A stretch of 64,000 nt of DNA from Prevotella sp. KH2C16 (GCF_900113305.1 NZ_FOOW01000008.1:62001-126000); one strand, 5' to 3'; shown: positions 27,070 through 35,626, counted from the first letter of the stretch. Made by a program: numbers and translations. Notes: a model not told the origin generated them from the letters alone.

Positions 27070-27423
27070 TAACTTATTAACAATATTTTATAAGTTTTTT
27101 TTATTTCGAAGACCTATATTCAAACAAGAGGTAAGCAAGCTCAAAAGCTTATCAATATCGCCTATAATACTGACAAAAAGAAATATAGATAGCATAAAAT
27201 CGGGTTTAAACGCCTACTAAATGACATTTTGATACACTTTATCATTAAGATGCTATCTTTTCGGCAATTAGGAGAAGGCCCATAAAATGCTTTAAATTGT
27301 AAATATTTATACACGCCTCAATGTCATTAAGATAACAATCTGTAAAGCATTTGGCAAGGAAACGCCTTATTTTGGTTTACACTTTGAGAAGTAAAAGCCT
27401 TGTCTTGCCTATCAAAGAAGAAA
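27070..27423. other. AT-rich gap with inverted and direct repeats, no gene
   Basis: This stretch is much richer in A and T than its surroundings and has no credible coding frame. AAATGCTTTAAATTG (27285-27299) faces CAATCTGTAAAGCATTT (27336-27352), and TCATTAAGAT is repeated at 27242 and 27324. It could be a small RNA, a long control region or the trace of an inserted element. No 22-bp phased palindromes are seen here. Confidence 0.4.
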
Positions 27424-28212
27424 CTATTGATTTATCAGAAGATCCGTCAGAGTAGTTCCCTGAGCGAAGACATCCAAGTCCACCTCTGTCTTGATGCCAT
27501 TAATATAGCCTTGATCGGTGTGCTGCCAGATATTATGCTCACCGGCTCCTGCCACCACGGGTTCTGTCTCGCTATAGTGAGCAAGAAAGATGTTGAAACG
27601 GTTGAAACGCGGGGCGAGCCACTCATTATAGAACTTGGCATAACTGTAGATTACCGGGTAAACACCGTAATGCTTCTTGACATACCAGCAGAACAAGGCC
27701 AGGCTGTCCTGAAGGGCTTTCTTCCCCCACCCCTTCACGCCTTCAGGCTCCACATCTATCATCGGGCGCAGCTTCTGCTCCTCGAGCTTCACATGGTGTT
27801 TGAAATGGGAAAACTGGCTGGTGATGGCGCTTGAAGAAGTCAGATAGTGATACGAGCCCACATTCATCCTCACCAAATTGGCCTCCCGGATATTCCGCTC
27901 ATACATGGGATCCAGATGGGTACAGCCCTCCGTCGCCTTGACATAGACAAACTGGATAGCCGTATCCTGTGCCACCGCCACCCAGTCGATGATACCCTGA
28001 TGATGAGACACATCGATGCCGTCGTACTGCCGCTCCATCGAGCCGCGCCTTTCCTCGCTGCCGCCCGTAAGGAAATGGGCGGCCCCATCATTGAAGAATA
28101 CCCCTACTGCCAAGAAGACAAAGAAAGCAATTGCCACGATCGCAAGAATCCATCCTAACGCCTTCTTGCGCCGTGAGCTGCGGTGGTGATGATGGTGGTG
28201 TCTGTGCTCCAT
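27424..28212 (-). CDS. GH25 lysozyme with N-terminal membrane anchor
   Basis: A 262-residue muramidase-type protein. Residues 1-17 are very basic and include six consecutive His (5-10) on the cytoplasmic side; residues 18-40 form a signal anchor. The GH25 domain runs from about 64 to 258: YDGIDVSHHQG at 63-73, the catalytic Asp153 and Glu155 in MIDVEP, and IWQHTDQG near the C-terminus. GH25 enzymes cleave peptidoglycan between MurNAc and GlcNAc. Its place after a TonB-type gene (5-base gap) suggests envelope remodelling. The His run is an unusual natural feature, not a sign of cloning by itself. Confidence 0.9.
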   Translation of the reverse strand: MEHRHHHHHHRSSRRKKALGWILAIVAIAFFVFLAVGVFFNDGAAHFLTGGSEERRGSMERQYDGIDVSHHQGIIDWVAVAQDTAIQFVYVKATEGCTHLDPMYERNIREANLVRMNVGSYHYLTSSSAITSQFSHFKHHVKLEEQKLRPMIDVEPEGVKGWGKKALQDSLALFCWYVKKHYGVYPVIYSYAKFYNEWLAPRFNRFNIFLAHYSETEPVVAGAGEHNIWQHTDQGYINGIKTEVDLDVFAQGTTLTDLLINQ

Positions 28213-28217
28213 AAGCG

Positions 28218-29336
28218 TCAGTTAAGCCGGAAATTGAAAGGCAGCTCCAGGGTGGTAGCCACCCGCTCACCTTTCAGCTCGCCCGGAGCCCACTTCGGCA
28301 TGAGTTTCACCACGCGAACAGCCTCCCGGTCAAGTGCCGGATCTACAGGGGAAATTACCTTCACATTCCCCACTTCGCCGGTCTTGGCAATCACGAATCC
28401 CACCAGCACCGTGCCCCCCACCTTCCGGGCAGCCACCTCGGCCGGATAAATCACATTCGCCTTGAGAAACCTTGCAAGCCCTTCGGCACCACCCCGAAAC
28501 TCCGGGGCCTTGTCCACCTTATTATATATAGGGGCTCCCTGCCATAGCGAGTCCTTGCGAACGGCCGCTACCGGCCCTGGTGCGGCTTCCTTTTCCAGAA
28601 GACCTCGAGTCTCCTTGGTAAGCAGCGAGCGATAGTTTTTCGTGCTGAGGTGCGTGGTGAACGGTACAGACTCTTCCTCCGTCATATACAGCATGTCGAA
28701 ACAGAGATCGCCGTCTGCCAGGTATCCGTCGAGGAAAGTTACCCCCACCATGTCGTCATCGAAGGCTATTGAGGCGTTGCGTGCCACCTCGAGAAGCATG
28801 TCTGCCCCGTAATAGCCGTTCTCAAGACGCTGCGTGCGTATCAGGTCTTTCATGCGTAACACTCGCTGCTGCTGCAGGTCGTAGGTAATATAGTGCCTCA
28901 CCGTGTCCCCCTTCTGCGTCGACAGCCTCTCCGGAATGCACCGGTAGCTCAGTTCATAGGAGATATAGCGGTTTGCGAGATGCCCCTTCTCCTTCAGGTT
29001 CACTTCCACATAGCAGAACTTCCGGTCGTCTGGAATGGTCTTGAACTGCTGCGTTACGGGAGTTCCGAAGCGCCGCAGGAAGGCCGCATAACAGTTGGTG
29101 AACCCATCGAACTCGCCTTTCGCGCCGAAAAGCATGCCGGCCAGATAGGCCTGCAGGTTCTTCACCTGAAAACCGTCTACATATTCCGGCCATTCAAGGT
29201 CTACATCGATAACATTCATTTCTTCTCCCCGATGATAGAAGAAGTGGTCTTTCTGATAGCGGATGCAGCTGTTCCTGAGTGCGGCATGGGTGCTCACAGC
29301 TACCAGTAGCAAGCCCATGAGCAGGATTTTCTTCAT
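28218..29336 (-). CDS. Exported protein with C-terminal TonB domain
   Basis: A 372-residue protein with a cleavable signal (residues 1-18) and no second membrane segment. Residues 20 to about 250 form a beta-rich domain akin to the DUF3298/DUF4163 region of RsiV-like and envelope proteins (YRCIPERLSTQKGDTVRHYI). Residues from about 285 to the end match a TonB C-terminal domain: IYPAEVAARKVGGTVLVGFV and MPKWAPGELKGERV. Lacking the N-terminal anchor of true TonB, it probably works in the periplasm rather than as an energy transducer. It overlaps the DUF4251 gene by 4 bases. Confidence 0.82.
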   Translation of the reverse strand: MKKILLMGLLLVAVSTHAALRNSCIRYQKDHFFYHRGEEMNVIDVDLEWPEYVDGFQVKNLQAYLAGMLFGAKGEFDGFTNCYAAFLRRFGTPVTQQFKTIPDDRKFCYVEVNLKEKGHLANRYISYELSYRCIPERLSTQKGDTVRHYITYDLQQQRVLRMKDLIRTQRLENGYYGADMLLEVARNASIAFDDDMVGVTFLDGYLADGDLCFDMLYMTEEESVPFTTHLSTKNYRSLLTKETRGLLEKEAAPGPVAAVRKDSLWQGAPIYNKVDKAPEFRGGAEGLARFLKANVIYPAEVAARKVGGTVLVGFVIAKTGEVGNVKVISPVDPALDREAVRVVKLMPKWAPGELKGERVATTLELPFNFRLN

Positions 29337-29833
29337 CGGTGCTCCTCCAATTCCATGGCGCCCGTGAAACGAATAGCGTCGCGCTCGTGGGCCTGTACCG
29401 AGATAGAGGCATTGCCGTTGGCGAACACCTCGATGTTATAGACAAACTCATCTTCCTCATTGCGTGCCTTTATCTCCACCAGATAGTTGTCTTTCCTGCC
29501 CTCGACAACCTGATAGTCTCTTATCAGCGTCGTAAAGCTCAGCCCCTTGCCACCGCCGTAGGGCACATTATAGGCACGGCCGAAATAAGGCAGATACGAA
29601 ATCAGGGTGTCCCCGTGCAGGGTAAGTTCATAGTCGGAGGTCAGCCGCTTCATCGGCCCGCGCATCGGCTGCATGTAGTCCACATGGATGGTAAAGTGGC
29701 GGTCGTTGAGGTTCTCCGTCAGCTGCTGCCGCTTCCGGGCCTCCTTCGCGGCCTTCTCTTCGGGCGTCAGGCGAGTGGTGGAACAAGCAACCACGGCCAG
29801 CGCCATGAAGGTTAGTAATATCAGTTTCTTCAT
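29333..29833 (-). CDS. DUF4251 lipoprotein
   Basis: A 166-residue lipoprotein with lipobox VVACS (Cys at 17), a short basic helix (EEKAAKEARKRQQ) and a beta-rich DUF4251 domain that includes GDTLISYLPYFGRAYNVPYG. DUF4251 is a Bacteroidota family of unknown function, probably in the outer membrane or periplasm. It is the first of three coupled minus-strand genes (DUF4251, TonB-domain, GH25). Confidence 0.85.
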   Translation of the reverse strand: MKKLILLTFMALAVVACSTTRLTPEEKAAKEARKRQQLTENLNDRHFTIHVDYMQPMRGPMKRLTSDYELTLHGDTLISYLPYFGRAYNVPYGGGKGLSFTTLIRDYQVVEGRKDNYLVEIKARNEEDEFVYNIEVFANGNASISVQAHERDAIRFTGAMELEEHR

Positions 29834-29905
29834 CTTGCTCCTGTTTTTACGGGCTAATTTACGATTTTTATTTCACATTTGCAAGAGTTCCGCATTTTTT
29901 TAACC

Positions 29906-30208
29906 TTAGCCCCGCCCGTCGTCGTGCGGTTTTTTCCGGCGGCCATGCAGGAGCCGATAGACGATTCCTCCCCAGAGCACGAGGGCATGGAGGGCTATGA
30001 CGGCCAGCTGCAGCGTCCACCAGAGGAGTCCGACACCCTCCTTGGAATAGTCGGAGTTGAGAAGATAAAAGAACGCGGCATTGTAGGCTGCGAAGAGGCA
30101 GAGGTGAATGTAGCCAAGTTTTCTGTTCCTCTTGAGGGTCGCAGGCAGCGCCAGCAGGAACAAGAGCATGAATATCGCTGTCAGAAAGATGTCTTCGAGG
30201 TGAATCAT
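29906..30208 (-). CDS. Small membrane protein, unknown
   Basis: A 100-residue protein with three membrane segments (about 5-24, 31-50, 60-84) and a basic C-terminal tail. I do not recognise a family. It begins 61 bases after the end of the gene upstream. Its composition (Leu/Trp/Tyr) is normal for an inner-membrane protein of this genome, and a real gene is likely because of its even hydrophobic pattern. Confidence 0.55.
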   Translation of the reverse strand: MIHLEDIFLTAIFMLLFLLALPATLKRNRKLGYIHLCLFAAYNAAFFYLLNSDYSKEGVGLLWWTLQLAVIALHALVLWGGIVYRLLHGRRKKPHDDGRG

Positions 30209-30269
30209 AAGGGGGCTTTTGCAAGAAGGCCTGTAGCAGGGATTGTCTTTTTCCTCATTGAACAGCGAC

Positions 30270-31091
30270 CTATCTTATATAGTATTCTTTCTCCAGATAG
30301 TACAGCCCTTCACCGGTATCACCGTTCTCCAAGTCTTTTAATTCTATCCTGAACACCCTGTAGGGAAGTCCGGATGAATGGCGTGGCCTGCCTACAGTTA
30401 CGAGATAGGCGTTCATCTTTTCCCTTGCATTGACATATTCGTCTATTTCCTGACGGTGAAGTATATTGACTTCTTCCCCGTCAACCCACACTCGTATCTG
30501 CAATTTACTGAGTGGAGGGGCGAGTTTCTGCGACTCTGCATTTGCCTGAAGCGGCATCAGGGTGCCGTTGCTGAGGTCTTCTCCGTGTTGAGCCTTCTGC
30601 TTCTTAGTCTCCATCCATTGATGGAATCGCGTCAGGCTCATGGGTCTGACATAGATTTGATAGGCGGGAACGGCTCCCGGAATGGAGAATACACGCATAC
30701 CATAGGCCTCCATCCGGTGGTAGCGGATGTCAACGGTGGTGTCTCTGTCTGCTATAAAATTCCATGCCCAGAACTCCAGACGGCGAAGACTGTCGGGCAA
30801 GTCAACCTTTTCCGCTTCGTGTTCATACGATGGAATGTATATGGCGGCCATGCTTTGATACTTGCCCTTAGGAATGCGTATGGAATAGAAACCGCTTCTG
30901 TCGGTAATGGCCTCCGCGATGTCGTTAAAGCTCACAGACTGCCAAATCACCGAACAGCTGTCGATGGGAACGCCCTGGAAGTCAGTAACCTTTCCGCTGA
31001 TGGTTACGCTGTCCTGCCGGGCGATGGCCTTGTTGCATAAACTGCCTAAGACAAGGAAGAGGATGGTTGTCGAAATCTTTATACGCTTCAT
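30270..31091 (-). CDS. Exported protein with carboxypeptidase-like regulatory domain
   Basis: A 273-residue protein with a signal peptide (residues 1-24). Residues 28-110 form a CarboxypepD_reg/CNA-B-like beta sandwich: SGKVTDFQGVPIDSCSVIW followed by DRSGFYSIRIPKGKY. This module is common at the N-terminus of SusC proteins and in surface proteins. The remainder (110-273) is not recognised. No TonB-dependent receptor barrel follows, so it is a stand-alone protein. Position in the minus-strand envelope run suggests a surface or periplasmic role. Confidence 0.7.
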   Translation of the reverse strand: MKRIKISTTILFLVLGSLCNKAIARQDSVTISGKVTDFQGVPIDSCSVIWQSVSFNDIAEAITDRSGFYSIRIPKGKYQSMAAIYIPSYEHEAEKVDLPDSLRRLEFWAWNFIADRDTTVDIRYHRMEAYGMRVFSIPGAVPAYQIYVRPMSLTRFHQWMETKKQKAQHGEDLSNGTLMPLQANAESQKLAPPLSKLQIRVWVDGEEVNILHRQEIDEYVNAREKMNAYLVTVGRPRHSSGLPYRVFRIELKDLENGDTGEGLYYLEKEYYIR

Positions 31092-31121
31092 GTTTGCTTT
31101 CTATAAGTTGAATTTCACTTT

Positions 31122-31790
31122 TCATTCCCTTATGGGCGTCCCGCTTGACTGACCGTTGCCGAAGTTGACCTCCACGGCGACGCCCGTTTCGCTGAAGAAA
31201 GTCCATACGCCGGTTCTGTCGGCGGTATCTGACTGCGGGTCGTCATAGAAGAGAATCCAGCCCTCGCCTGCCAGTCGGCCGTCCTGATAGTAGTCGCTGG
31301 CATGCACAAGGGAATCGGGAATGCTGCCAGAACCCTCCGGGCGGAGGCGCTTGAGGTTGGGCTTCGCGTGGTCGTAGACCGTGCTGTCTATCAGTCCTTG
31401 CGTGTAGCAGTCCTCGATATGACGGTAGACAGCCACTTTTTGTTCGTGCACGAGATCGGTATAGAAGTCGTCCATCCAGGCCCGGAGCAGCGAATGGTAG
31501 ACATAGCTCTCGTCGGGACCGGTCGAGAAGTAGAGCTGGTAGGTGCCGTCGTGCATGCAGTCATAGTAGAAGGTCTCGCCTTCATACGAATTGCCTTCGT
31601 CTTTCTGCGGGATTCCGAGCTGTCCGAGGTCGTCGGGATAGTGGCCATGCTGAGTTTTGAAGGCCTCTATACGCTCGATAATCCGGTTGCCCTTGGCCTC
31701 CGTGCGACTTCTCCAGGTGAGATGCATATAGGCCGCATAGCCTGCGAGGGGCAGCAGGACGGCCGCCGTGGCGATGAGAATCTTTTTCAT
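31122..31790 (-). CDS. Membrane-anchored protein with pseudopilin-like start
   Basis: A 222-residue protein: one N-terminal membrane segment (residues 3-22), then GNRIIERIEAFKTQHGHYP and DDLGQLGIP, the alpha helix plus His-Tyr-Pro turn seen at the start of type II pseudopilin G domains. There is no prepilin peptidase site before the hydrophobic stretch, so it is not a processed pilin. The C-terminal part (DYYQDGRLAGEGWILFYDD) resembles a YwqK-type repeat. Function unknown. It is followed at once by the M15 peptidase gene on its upstream side (5-base gap). Confidence 0.65.
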   Translation of the reverse strand: MKKILIATAAVLLPLAGYAAYMHLTWRSRTEAKGNRIIERIEAFKTQHGHYPDDLGQLGIPQKDEGNSYEGETFYYDCMHDGTYQLYFSTGPDESYVYHSLLRAWMDDFYTDLVHEQKVAVYRHIEDCYTQGLIDSTVYDHAKPNLKRLRPEGSGSIPDSLVHASDYYQDGRLAGEGWILFYDDPQSDTADRTGVWTFFSETGVAVEVNFGNGQSSGTPIRE

Positions 31791-31795
31791 GGTGC

Positions 31796-32509
31796 TTATT
31801 TCTCAAAGTGCTGGAAGTCCTTGCAACTGCGCCAGCTGCCGCCCCACCGGAACCCGTGCTGCGTGAAAAGGCGGTGGCAGAGGTCGCCCCGCGTGAGCTT
31901 GTAGGCGAACGGCTTGCTGCGGTCGCAGTATCCGGCGGCCGTGGCAGGCCTCACCTGCCGGGTGCCGTCCTTGCGGTCTCTGTAGTAGGGATTGTAGAGG
32001 GGGTTGATGTCCACGGCCATGCCCCGGGAGTGAGCCGACAGCTTCCGGGAGCCGGCGACGGCGCGATAGCAGAACGCGCTGGTGTTGTTTGCCCGCATCG
32101 AGAGCTCGTCGTCGGCGTTGTAATCGTCGATGAGCACCATCCGCTCGATGGGGTATCGGGCGTCGAAAAGTTTCCGGAAAATCTCCACGAGGTCGGCGGC
32201 AATCATCCGGTTGCACACCAGTTCGCCGAGCAGGATGTGCCCCCCGTCGTCATAGTGGAGCACGCGCACATAGCGGAGGTCGGCGCGCCTGACGGCCGTT
32301 CCCTCCTTGAACGAGCGGCCCCGCATGCGCCGGTAGACGCTCTCGGGAATCTCCTCCGAGGCGAAGCACCGCTCCAGTCCGTATTCCTCAACGGCTTTCA
32401 GCGACACCCGGGTGCCGGCCTTCCATTCGCGGAGCGCCTGCTGGGCGGTCTGTGCGCTGACGGCTGACGCCAGCATCACGGCGAGGAGCAATGTCAGAAG
32501 TCGTCTCAT
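31796..32509 (-). CDS. M15-family peptidoglycan peptidase
   Basis: A 237-residue exported protein (signal 1-19). The catalytic domain has the M15C zinc site: SAHSRGMAVDINP with His160 and Asp167, and the terminal WRSCKDFQHFEK with His234. Such enzymes (relatives of endolysin L-alanoyl-D-glutamate and D-Ala-D-Ala peptidases) cut peptidoglycan stem peptides. It overlaps the acetyltransferase gene by 4 bases. With the GH25 lysozyme, it gives this region two wall-cleaving enzymes. Confidence 0.87.
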   Translation of the reverse strand: MRRLLTLLLAVMLASAVSAQTAQQALREWKAGTRVSLKAVEEYGLERCFASEEIPESVYRRMRGRSFKEGTAVRRADLRYVRVLHYDDGGHILLGELVCNRMIAADLVEIFRKLFDARYPIERMVLIDDYNADDELSMRANNTSAFCYRAVAGSRKLSAHSRGMAVDINPLYNPYYRDRKDGTRQVRPATAAGYCDRSKPFAYKLTRGDLCHRLFTQHGFRWGGSWRSCKDFQHFEK

Positions 32510-33066
32510 AGGTCTGGATTCAGATGTTTCTTTACCACCGCAGGATTCCCCGCGGCCATGCAGTCGTCAGGAATATCGCTGACGACGACGCTCCCCGCGG
32601 CGATGATACACCGCCTGCCGATGGTTACACCGGGGCATACCACGACACTTCCACCCAGCCATGTGTCGTCGCCGATGGTTACGGCGTGGCAGGTTTCCTG
32701 CGGTTGTCGGCGCAGTCGGTAGTCTTTCGGGTGTTCGGGGGTATAGATATGGCAGCCGGGACCTATCAGCACATGGTCGCCGAGGCGGATGCCGCCGCCG
32801 TCGAGAAACACGCAGTCGTAGTTGATAAAGCAGTGATGCCCCATGTGGATGCCGTGGCCGTGGTCGCAATGGAAGGGCGGCACCACGGTAGAGTCTGGCG
32901 GGATGCCCGGGATGAGCTCCTCTATCACCCTGCGATAGTCGGGCTCGTGAGCCGTCATCGTCTGCAGCCGGGCGCACAGCCTGCCGGCATGCCGCCCGCT
33001 CTCCGCCACCTCCGGGTCGGCGAAACTATAGAGCCGTCCGGCTTTCATTTTCTCGATTTCCTTCAT
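32506..33066 (-). CDS. Maltose/galactoside O-acetyltransferase-like hexapeptide protein
   Basis: A 186-residue cytoplasmic acetyl-CoA-dependent transferase of the MAA/LacA group. The N-terminal helical cap (KMKAGRLYSFADPEV) matches the Mac domain. The left-handed beta-helix from 60 to 180 holds HMGHHCFINYDCVFLDGG with the catalytic His near 115, and GDDTWLGGSVVVCPGVTIG with the CoA-binding turn. Sugar acceptor is unknown. It is the first gene of the run and has an ideal promoter. Confidence 0.9.
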   Translation of the reverse strand: MKEIEKMKAGRLYSFADPEVAESGRHAGRLCARLQTMTAHEPDYRRVIEELIPGIPPDSTVVPPFHCDHGHGIHMGHHCFINYDCVFLDGGGIRLGDHVLIGPGCHIYTPEHPKDYRLRRQPQETCHAVTIGDDTWLGGSVVVCPGVTIGRRCIIAAGSVVVSDIPDDCMAAGNPAVVKKHLNPDL

Positions 33067-33084
33067 GTAGGATGCTTTTACCTC

Positions 33085-33116
33085 GCAAAGTTACGAATAA
33101 TTTCCGATAAAAACAA
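33085..33116 (-). promoter_or_regulatory. Promoter of the acetyltransferase-M15 run
   Basis: Minus-strand TTG (33114-33116), 20 bases, TAACTTTGC (33085-33093). The start codon is about 18 bases beyond, so the leader is very short. Confidence 0.7.
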
Positions 33117-33217
33117 TACCCTGCCGCAAGGCATGGAAGACGAATTTTCCCTGAGACCGAAACCTCCCGCCACCCGTTGAGCCACGGAGGCTGAAGCAAG
33201 AGAGAGCCTTGGCGAAT

Positions 33218-33324
33218 GTTTCCAGCGGCTTCAAGGTTGACAAAATCGGCGAGATTGAAGGACAAAATCGGCGAAATCGTCGCACAAAATCGCCGATTTT
33301 GTCAACCGAGAGGCCGTCTTTTAC
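33218..33324. repeat. 22-bp phased palindrome array, type A copy 3
   Basis: Inner units at 33240-33258, 33262-33280 and 33284-33302, centres 33249 (G), 33271 (G), 33293 (C); the third is a perfect 19-base odd palindrome. In-phase outer units: CCAGCGGCTTC centred at 33227 and GAGGCCGTC centred at 33315. An extra unphased TCGGCGA lies at 33326. The array is between two divergent promoters; the rest of the 33067-33444 gap is empty. Confidence 0.88.
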
Positions 33325-33379
33325 ATCGGCGATCCTGACAACGGGCATTCATAAAAGCAAAACAAAATCAATCGCCTGT

Positions 33380-33411
33380 TTGCAATTCTCCGGAAAAACA
33401 CCTATTTTTGC
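33380..33411 (+). promoter_or_regulatory. Promoter of the two-frame gene
   Basis: TTG at 33380-33382, 20 bases, TATTTTTGC at 33403-33411; the start codon follows 33 bases later. Confidence 0.7.
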
Positions 33412-33444
33412 AGCACGGGACCTTATCTCCCCGACAATGCAACC

Positions 33445-34052
33445 ATGACAAGAAAAGAGTTTGATAAAGTCAGCGACAGGGAAAGGAAGGATGTTTCCAA
33501 GGACTTCGGATGGCGACAAAGCGGATATTTGAACTGGAAAATTACGCAAGGCTACTACTTCGCCGTATTCCATTTAAGTCTGCCGGAAGCCTACCTGACG
33601 GTGAAGCCCCTTTATGTGGACGACTTGTGGTGGGATATTTTCGAACTGCCGGAGAACAAAGAAGCCCCAAAAGTCTGCGTGGAAACGGTACCTTTGCCGT
33701 CGGCGGACAAAGAATCGGTACCTACGATGCCTTTACGGGTAATCCTGCCGGACTCTCCACGGAGACCATAAACCTGATCTGGCAAGAAGTGTTTACGGAG
33801 ATTGAGCGGGATGCCGACCGCTTCCTTGAGAAGCATCCGGACGCAGAAACTTTCATCCCGGATGAGAAAGACGGTCAGGCAGGGCATGACGGGCTGCTCC
33901 AACTGATGACGCTGCTGCACAACGGCCATGTCAATGAGGCCAGAAACATCATCCTGCAAGCCAAGGCCGAGGCATTCGGGTGCATGTTGCAGGCGGAACA
34001 TGGCAGCAGCCACGACTACATCCTCAGGTGGATAGACCGCATTCAAGCCTGA
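33445..34052 (+). CDS. Unknown protein split over two frames (candidate -1 frameshift)
   Basis: Frame 1 opens at 33445 (MTRKEFDKVSDRE) and would end at 33771 after 108 residues. Its first 75 residues continue naturally into the -1 frame, which runs to 34052 and ends in an Ala/Glu-rich helical part (EARNIILQAKAEAFG). Joined at the sequence C-CCA-AAA (33666-33672), the product is about 202 residues. The join keeps sensible protein on both sides, whereas the frame 1 tail after it is Pro/Arg-rich and random-looking. It could be programmed frameshifting, a recent inactivating indel in the C4A4 run, or a read error. I do not recognise the family; the start resembles small DUF4304-like proteins only weakly. 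Confidence 0.6.
33666..33722 (+). promoter_or_regulatory. Possible -1 frameshift signal
   Basis: The heptamer C-CCA-AAA is in the correct phase (X XXY YYZ) for -1 slippage. A hairpin can form 14 bases later: GGTACCTTTG (33687-33696) pairs with CAAA (33708-33711) and GGTACC (33717-33722) around a 5-base bulge. The spacing is longer than the usual 5-9 bases. Confidence 0.35.
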
Positions 34053-34138
34053 CAGGAATCATGAGACAAGGGGCGGAAAGGTAAACGACGAAACTATACC
34101 GACTCATATGCCTATGAGCCATTCCCGGCCTGACACGG

Positions 34139-35626
34139 TCAGAACTGGAAGTAGATGAACGGCTGGATGGTGCTGCTCTTCACCTGAATGATGATGAAGA
34201 TGACCAGCGTAATCAGCAAGGCGTCGACCACCACATTGCCTTTCTTTATCCACGAGATGATGCCTTCCTGCCAACGATCGGGCAGATAATGGCTCAGATA
34301 GCCGAAGAGCATCAGGCCAAGAACATATTTATATCCCACTACGACCTGCCCTATCAGCTCCGGATGGAAGTTGCCGAAAATCTGGCAAAGCATCGTCCAC
34401 GCTCCCGCAAAGGTGTGGTTGCGGAATATCAGCCATGTAAGACAGACGAAGTGGAAGGTGAGAATAACGGCCGCTACCCGCTTCCATCCCCGGCTTTCGT
34501 AGTGCCGGTCGTGGTGAAGCACCTCGGTCTTGAGGATTTTATGCCCCACCAACGCCAGTCCGTGAATGCCTCCCCAGACCACAAAGTTGACGCTCGCCCC
34601 GTGCCAGAGGCCTCCTAAGAGCATGGTCAGCAGCAGATTGACATACTGGCGAATCTTCCCCTTCCGGTTTCCGCCCAGCGAAATGTAGATATAGTCGCGT
34701 ATCCAGGTGGACAACGAGATGTGCCAGCGACGCCAGAAGTCGGTGATGCTCGAGCTGTTATACGGCGCGTTGAAGTTCATCGGGAAGTGAAAACCCAGCA
34801 ACAGGGCGATTCCGATGGCCATATCACTATACCCGCTGAAGTCGCAATAGATTTGCAAGGCATAGCCGTAGACGCCCAGCAGGTTCTCAAAACCACTATA
34901 CAAGGTGGGGTTATCGAAGATTCTGTCCACGAAGTTCAGGCTGATATAATCGCTGATGACCGCCTTCTTGAACAGTCCTATCAAGATGAAATAGACCCCG
35001 CGGGCAAACATGTCGCGCGTGATGACCACCGGCTTGCGTATCTGGGGCGCAAAGTCGCGGGCACGCACGATGGGTCCCGCCACCAGCTGGGGGAAGAAGC
35101 TCACATAGAAGGCATAGTCCAGCAGATGCGGCAGCGGCTTCAGGTCGCCCCGGTAGACATCGATGGTATAGCTCAAGCTCTGGAATGTGAAGAAGCTTAT
35201 CCCCACCGGGAGGAAGATATCCCAGGGCTGAAAGTTGCCGCCGACCATCGCCGTAAGCATTCCCGCAAAGAAATTGGTGTATTTGAAGTAGCCGAGCAGT
35301 CCCAGGTCTACGGCAAGGCTCAGCGTTACCAGCCACCTGCCCTTCCGCTTATTCTCCCGACAACGGTAGATGGCACGGGCTATCAGGTAGTCGCTCACGG
35401 TTACCACGGCCAGCAGGAAGAAGTACATGCCGCTGCTCTTATAGTAGAAATAATAGGAGAAGAGCGTTACGAAGAGCAGCCGGGCGTTCATCTTCCGCTC
35501 CAGACACATATAGATGAAGGAGAAGAAGAGAAACAGTATCAGGAAGACACCGCTCGAGAAGATCATTGGTTCCTGAGGGTTATAGGTCAGGACATCCACG
35601 ATTCTGTCCCACAATTGCTCTTTCAT
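34139..35626 (-). CDS. MBOAT O-acyltransferase (DltB/AlgI-like)
   Basis: A 495-residue inner-membrane protein with about ten membrane segments. Family lines are TDFWRRWHISLSTWIRDYIYI near 300 and the catalytic His in GGLWHGASVNFVVWGGIHG near 345-363. MBOAT enzymes of the AlgI/PatA/DltB type pass an acyl group (usually acetyl) across the membrane to an extracellular acceptor. It overlaps the SGNH gene by 4 bases, the standard two-gene O-acetylation arrangement. The acceptor (exopolysaccharide, peptidoglycan or O-antigen) cannot be told from the sequence. Confidence 0.93.
   Translation of the reverse strand: MKEQLWDRIVDVLTYNPQEPMIFSSGVFLILFLFFSFIYMCLERKMNARLLFVTLFSYYFYYKSSGMYFFLLAVVTVSDYLIARAIYRCRENKRKGRWLVTLSLAVDLGLLGYFKYTNFFAGMLTAMVGGNFQPWDIFLPVGISFFTFQSLSYTIDVYRGDLKPLPHLLDYAFYVSFFPQLVAGPIVRARDFAPQIRKPVVITRDMFARGVYFILIGLFKKAVISDYISLNFVDRIFDNPTLYSGFENLLGVYGYALQIYCDFSGYSDMAIGIALLLGFHFPMNFNAPYNSSSITDFWRRWHISLSTWIRDYIYISLGGNRKGKIRQYVNLLLTMLLGGLWHGASVNFVVWGGIHGLALVGHKILKTEVLHHDRHYESRGWKRVAAVILTFHFVCLTWLIFRNHTFAGAWTMLCQIFGNFHPELIGQVVVGYKYVLGLMLFGYLSHYLPDRWQEGIISWIKKGNVVVDALLITLVIFIIIQVKSSTIQPFIYFQF

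Noticed and set aside
27424..28212. Cloning artefact because of the six-His run
   Set aside because: The gene is flanked by normal genomic sequence, and the run lies inside a natural basic stretch before a membrane anchor.
34139..35626. DltB of a complete dlt (teichoic acid D-alanylation) operon
   Set aside because: No dltA, dltC or dltD is adjacent; the adenylation gene is 22 kb away, and Bacteroidota lack teichoic acids. The SGNH partner points to O-acetylation.
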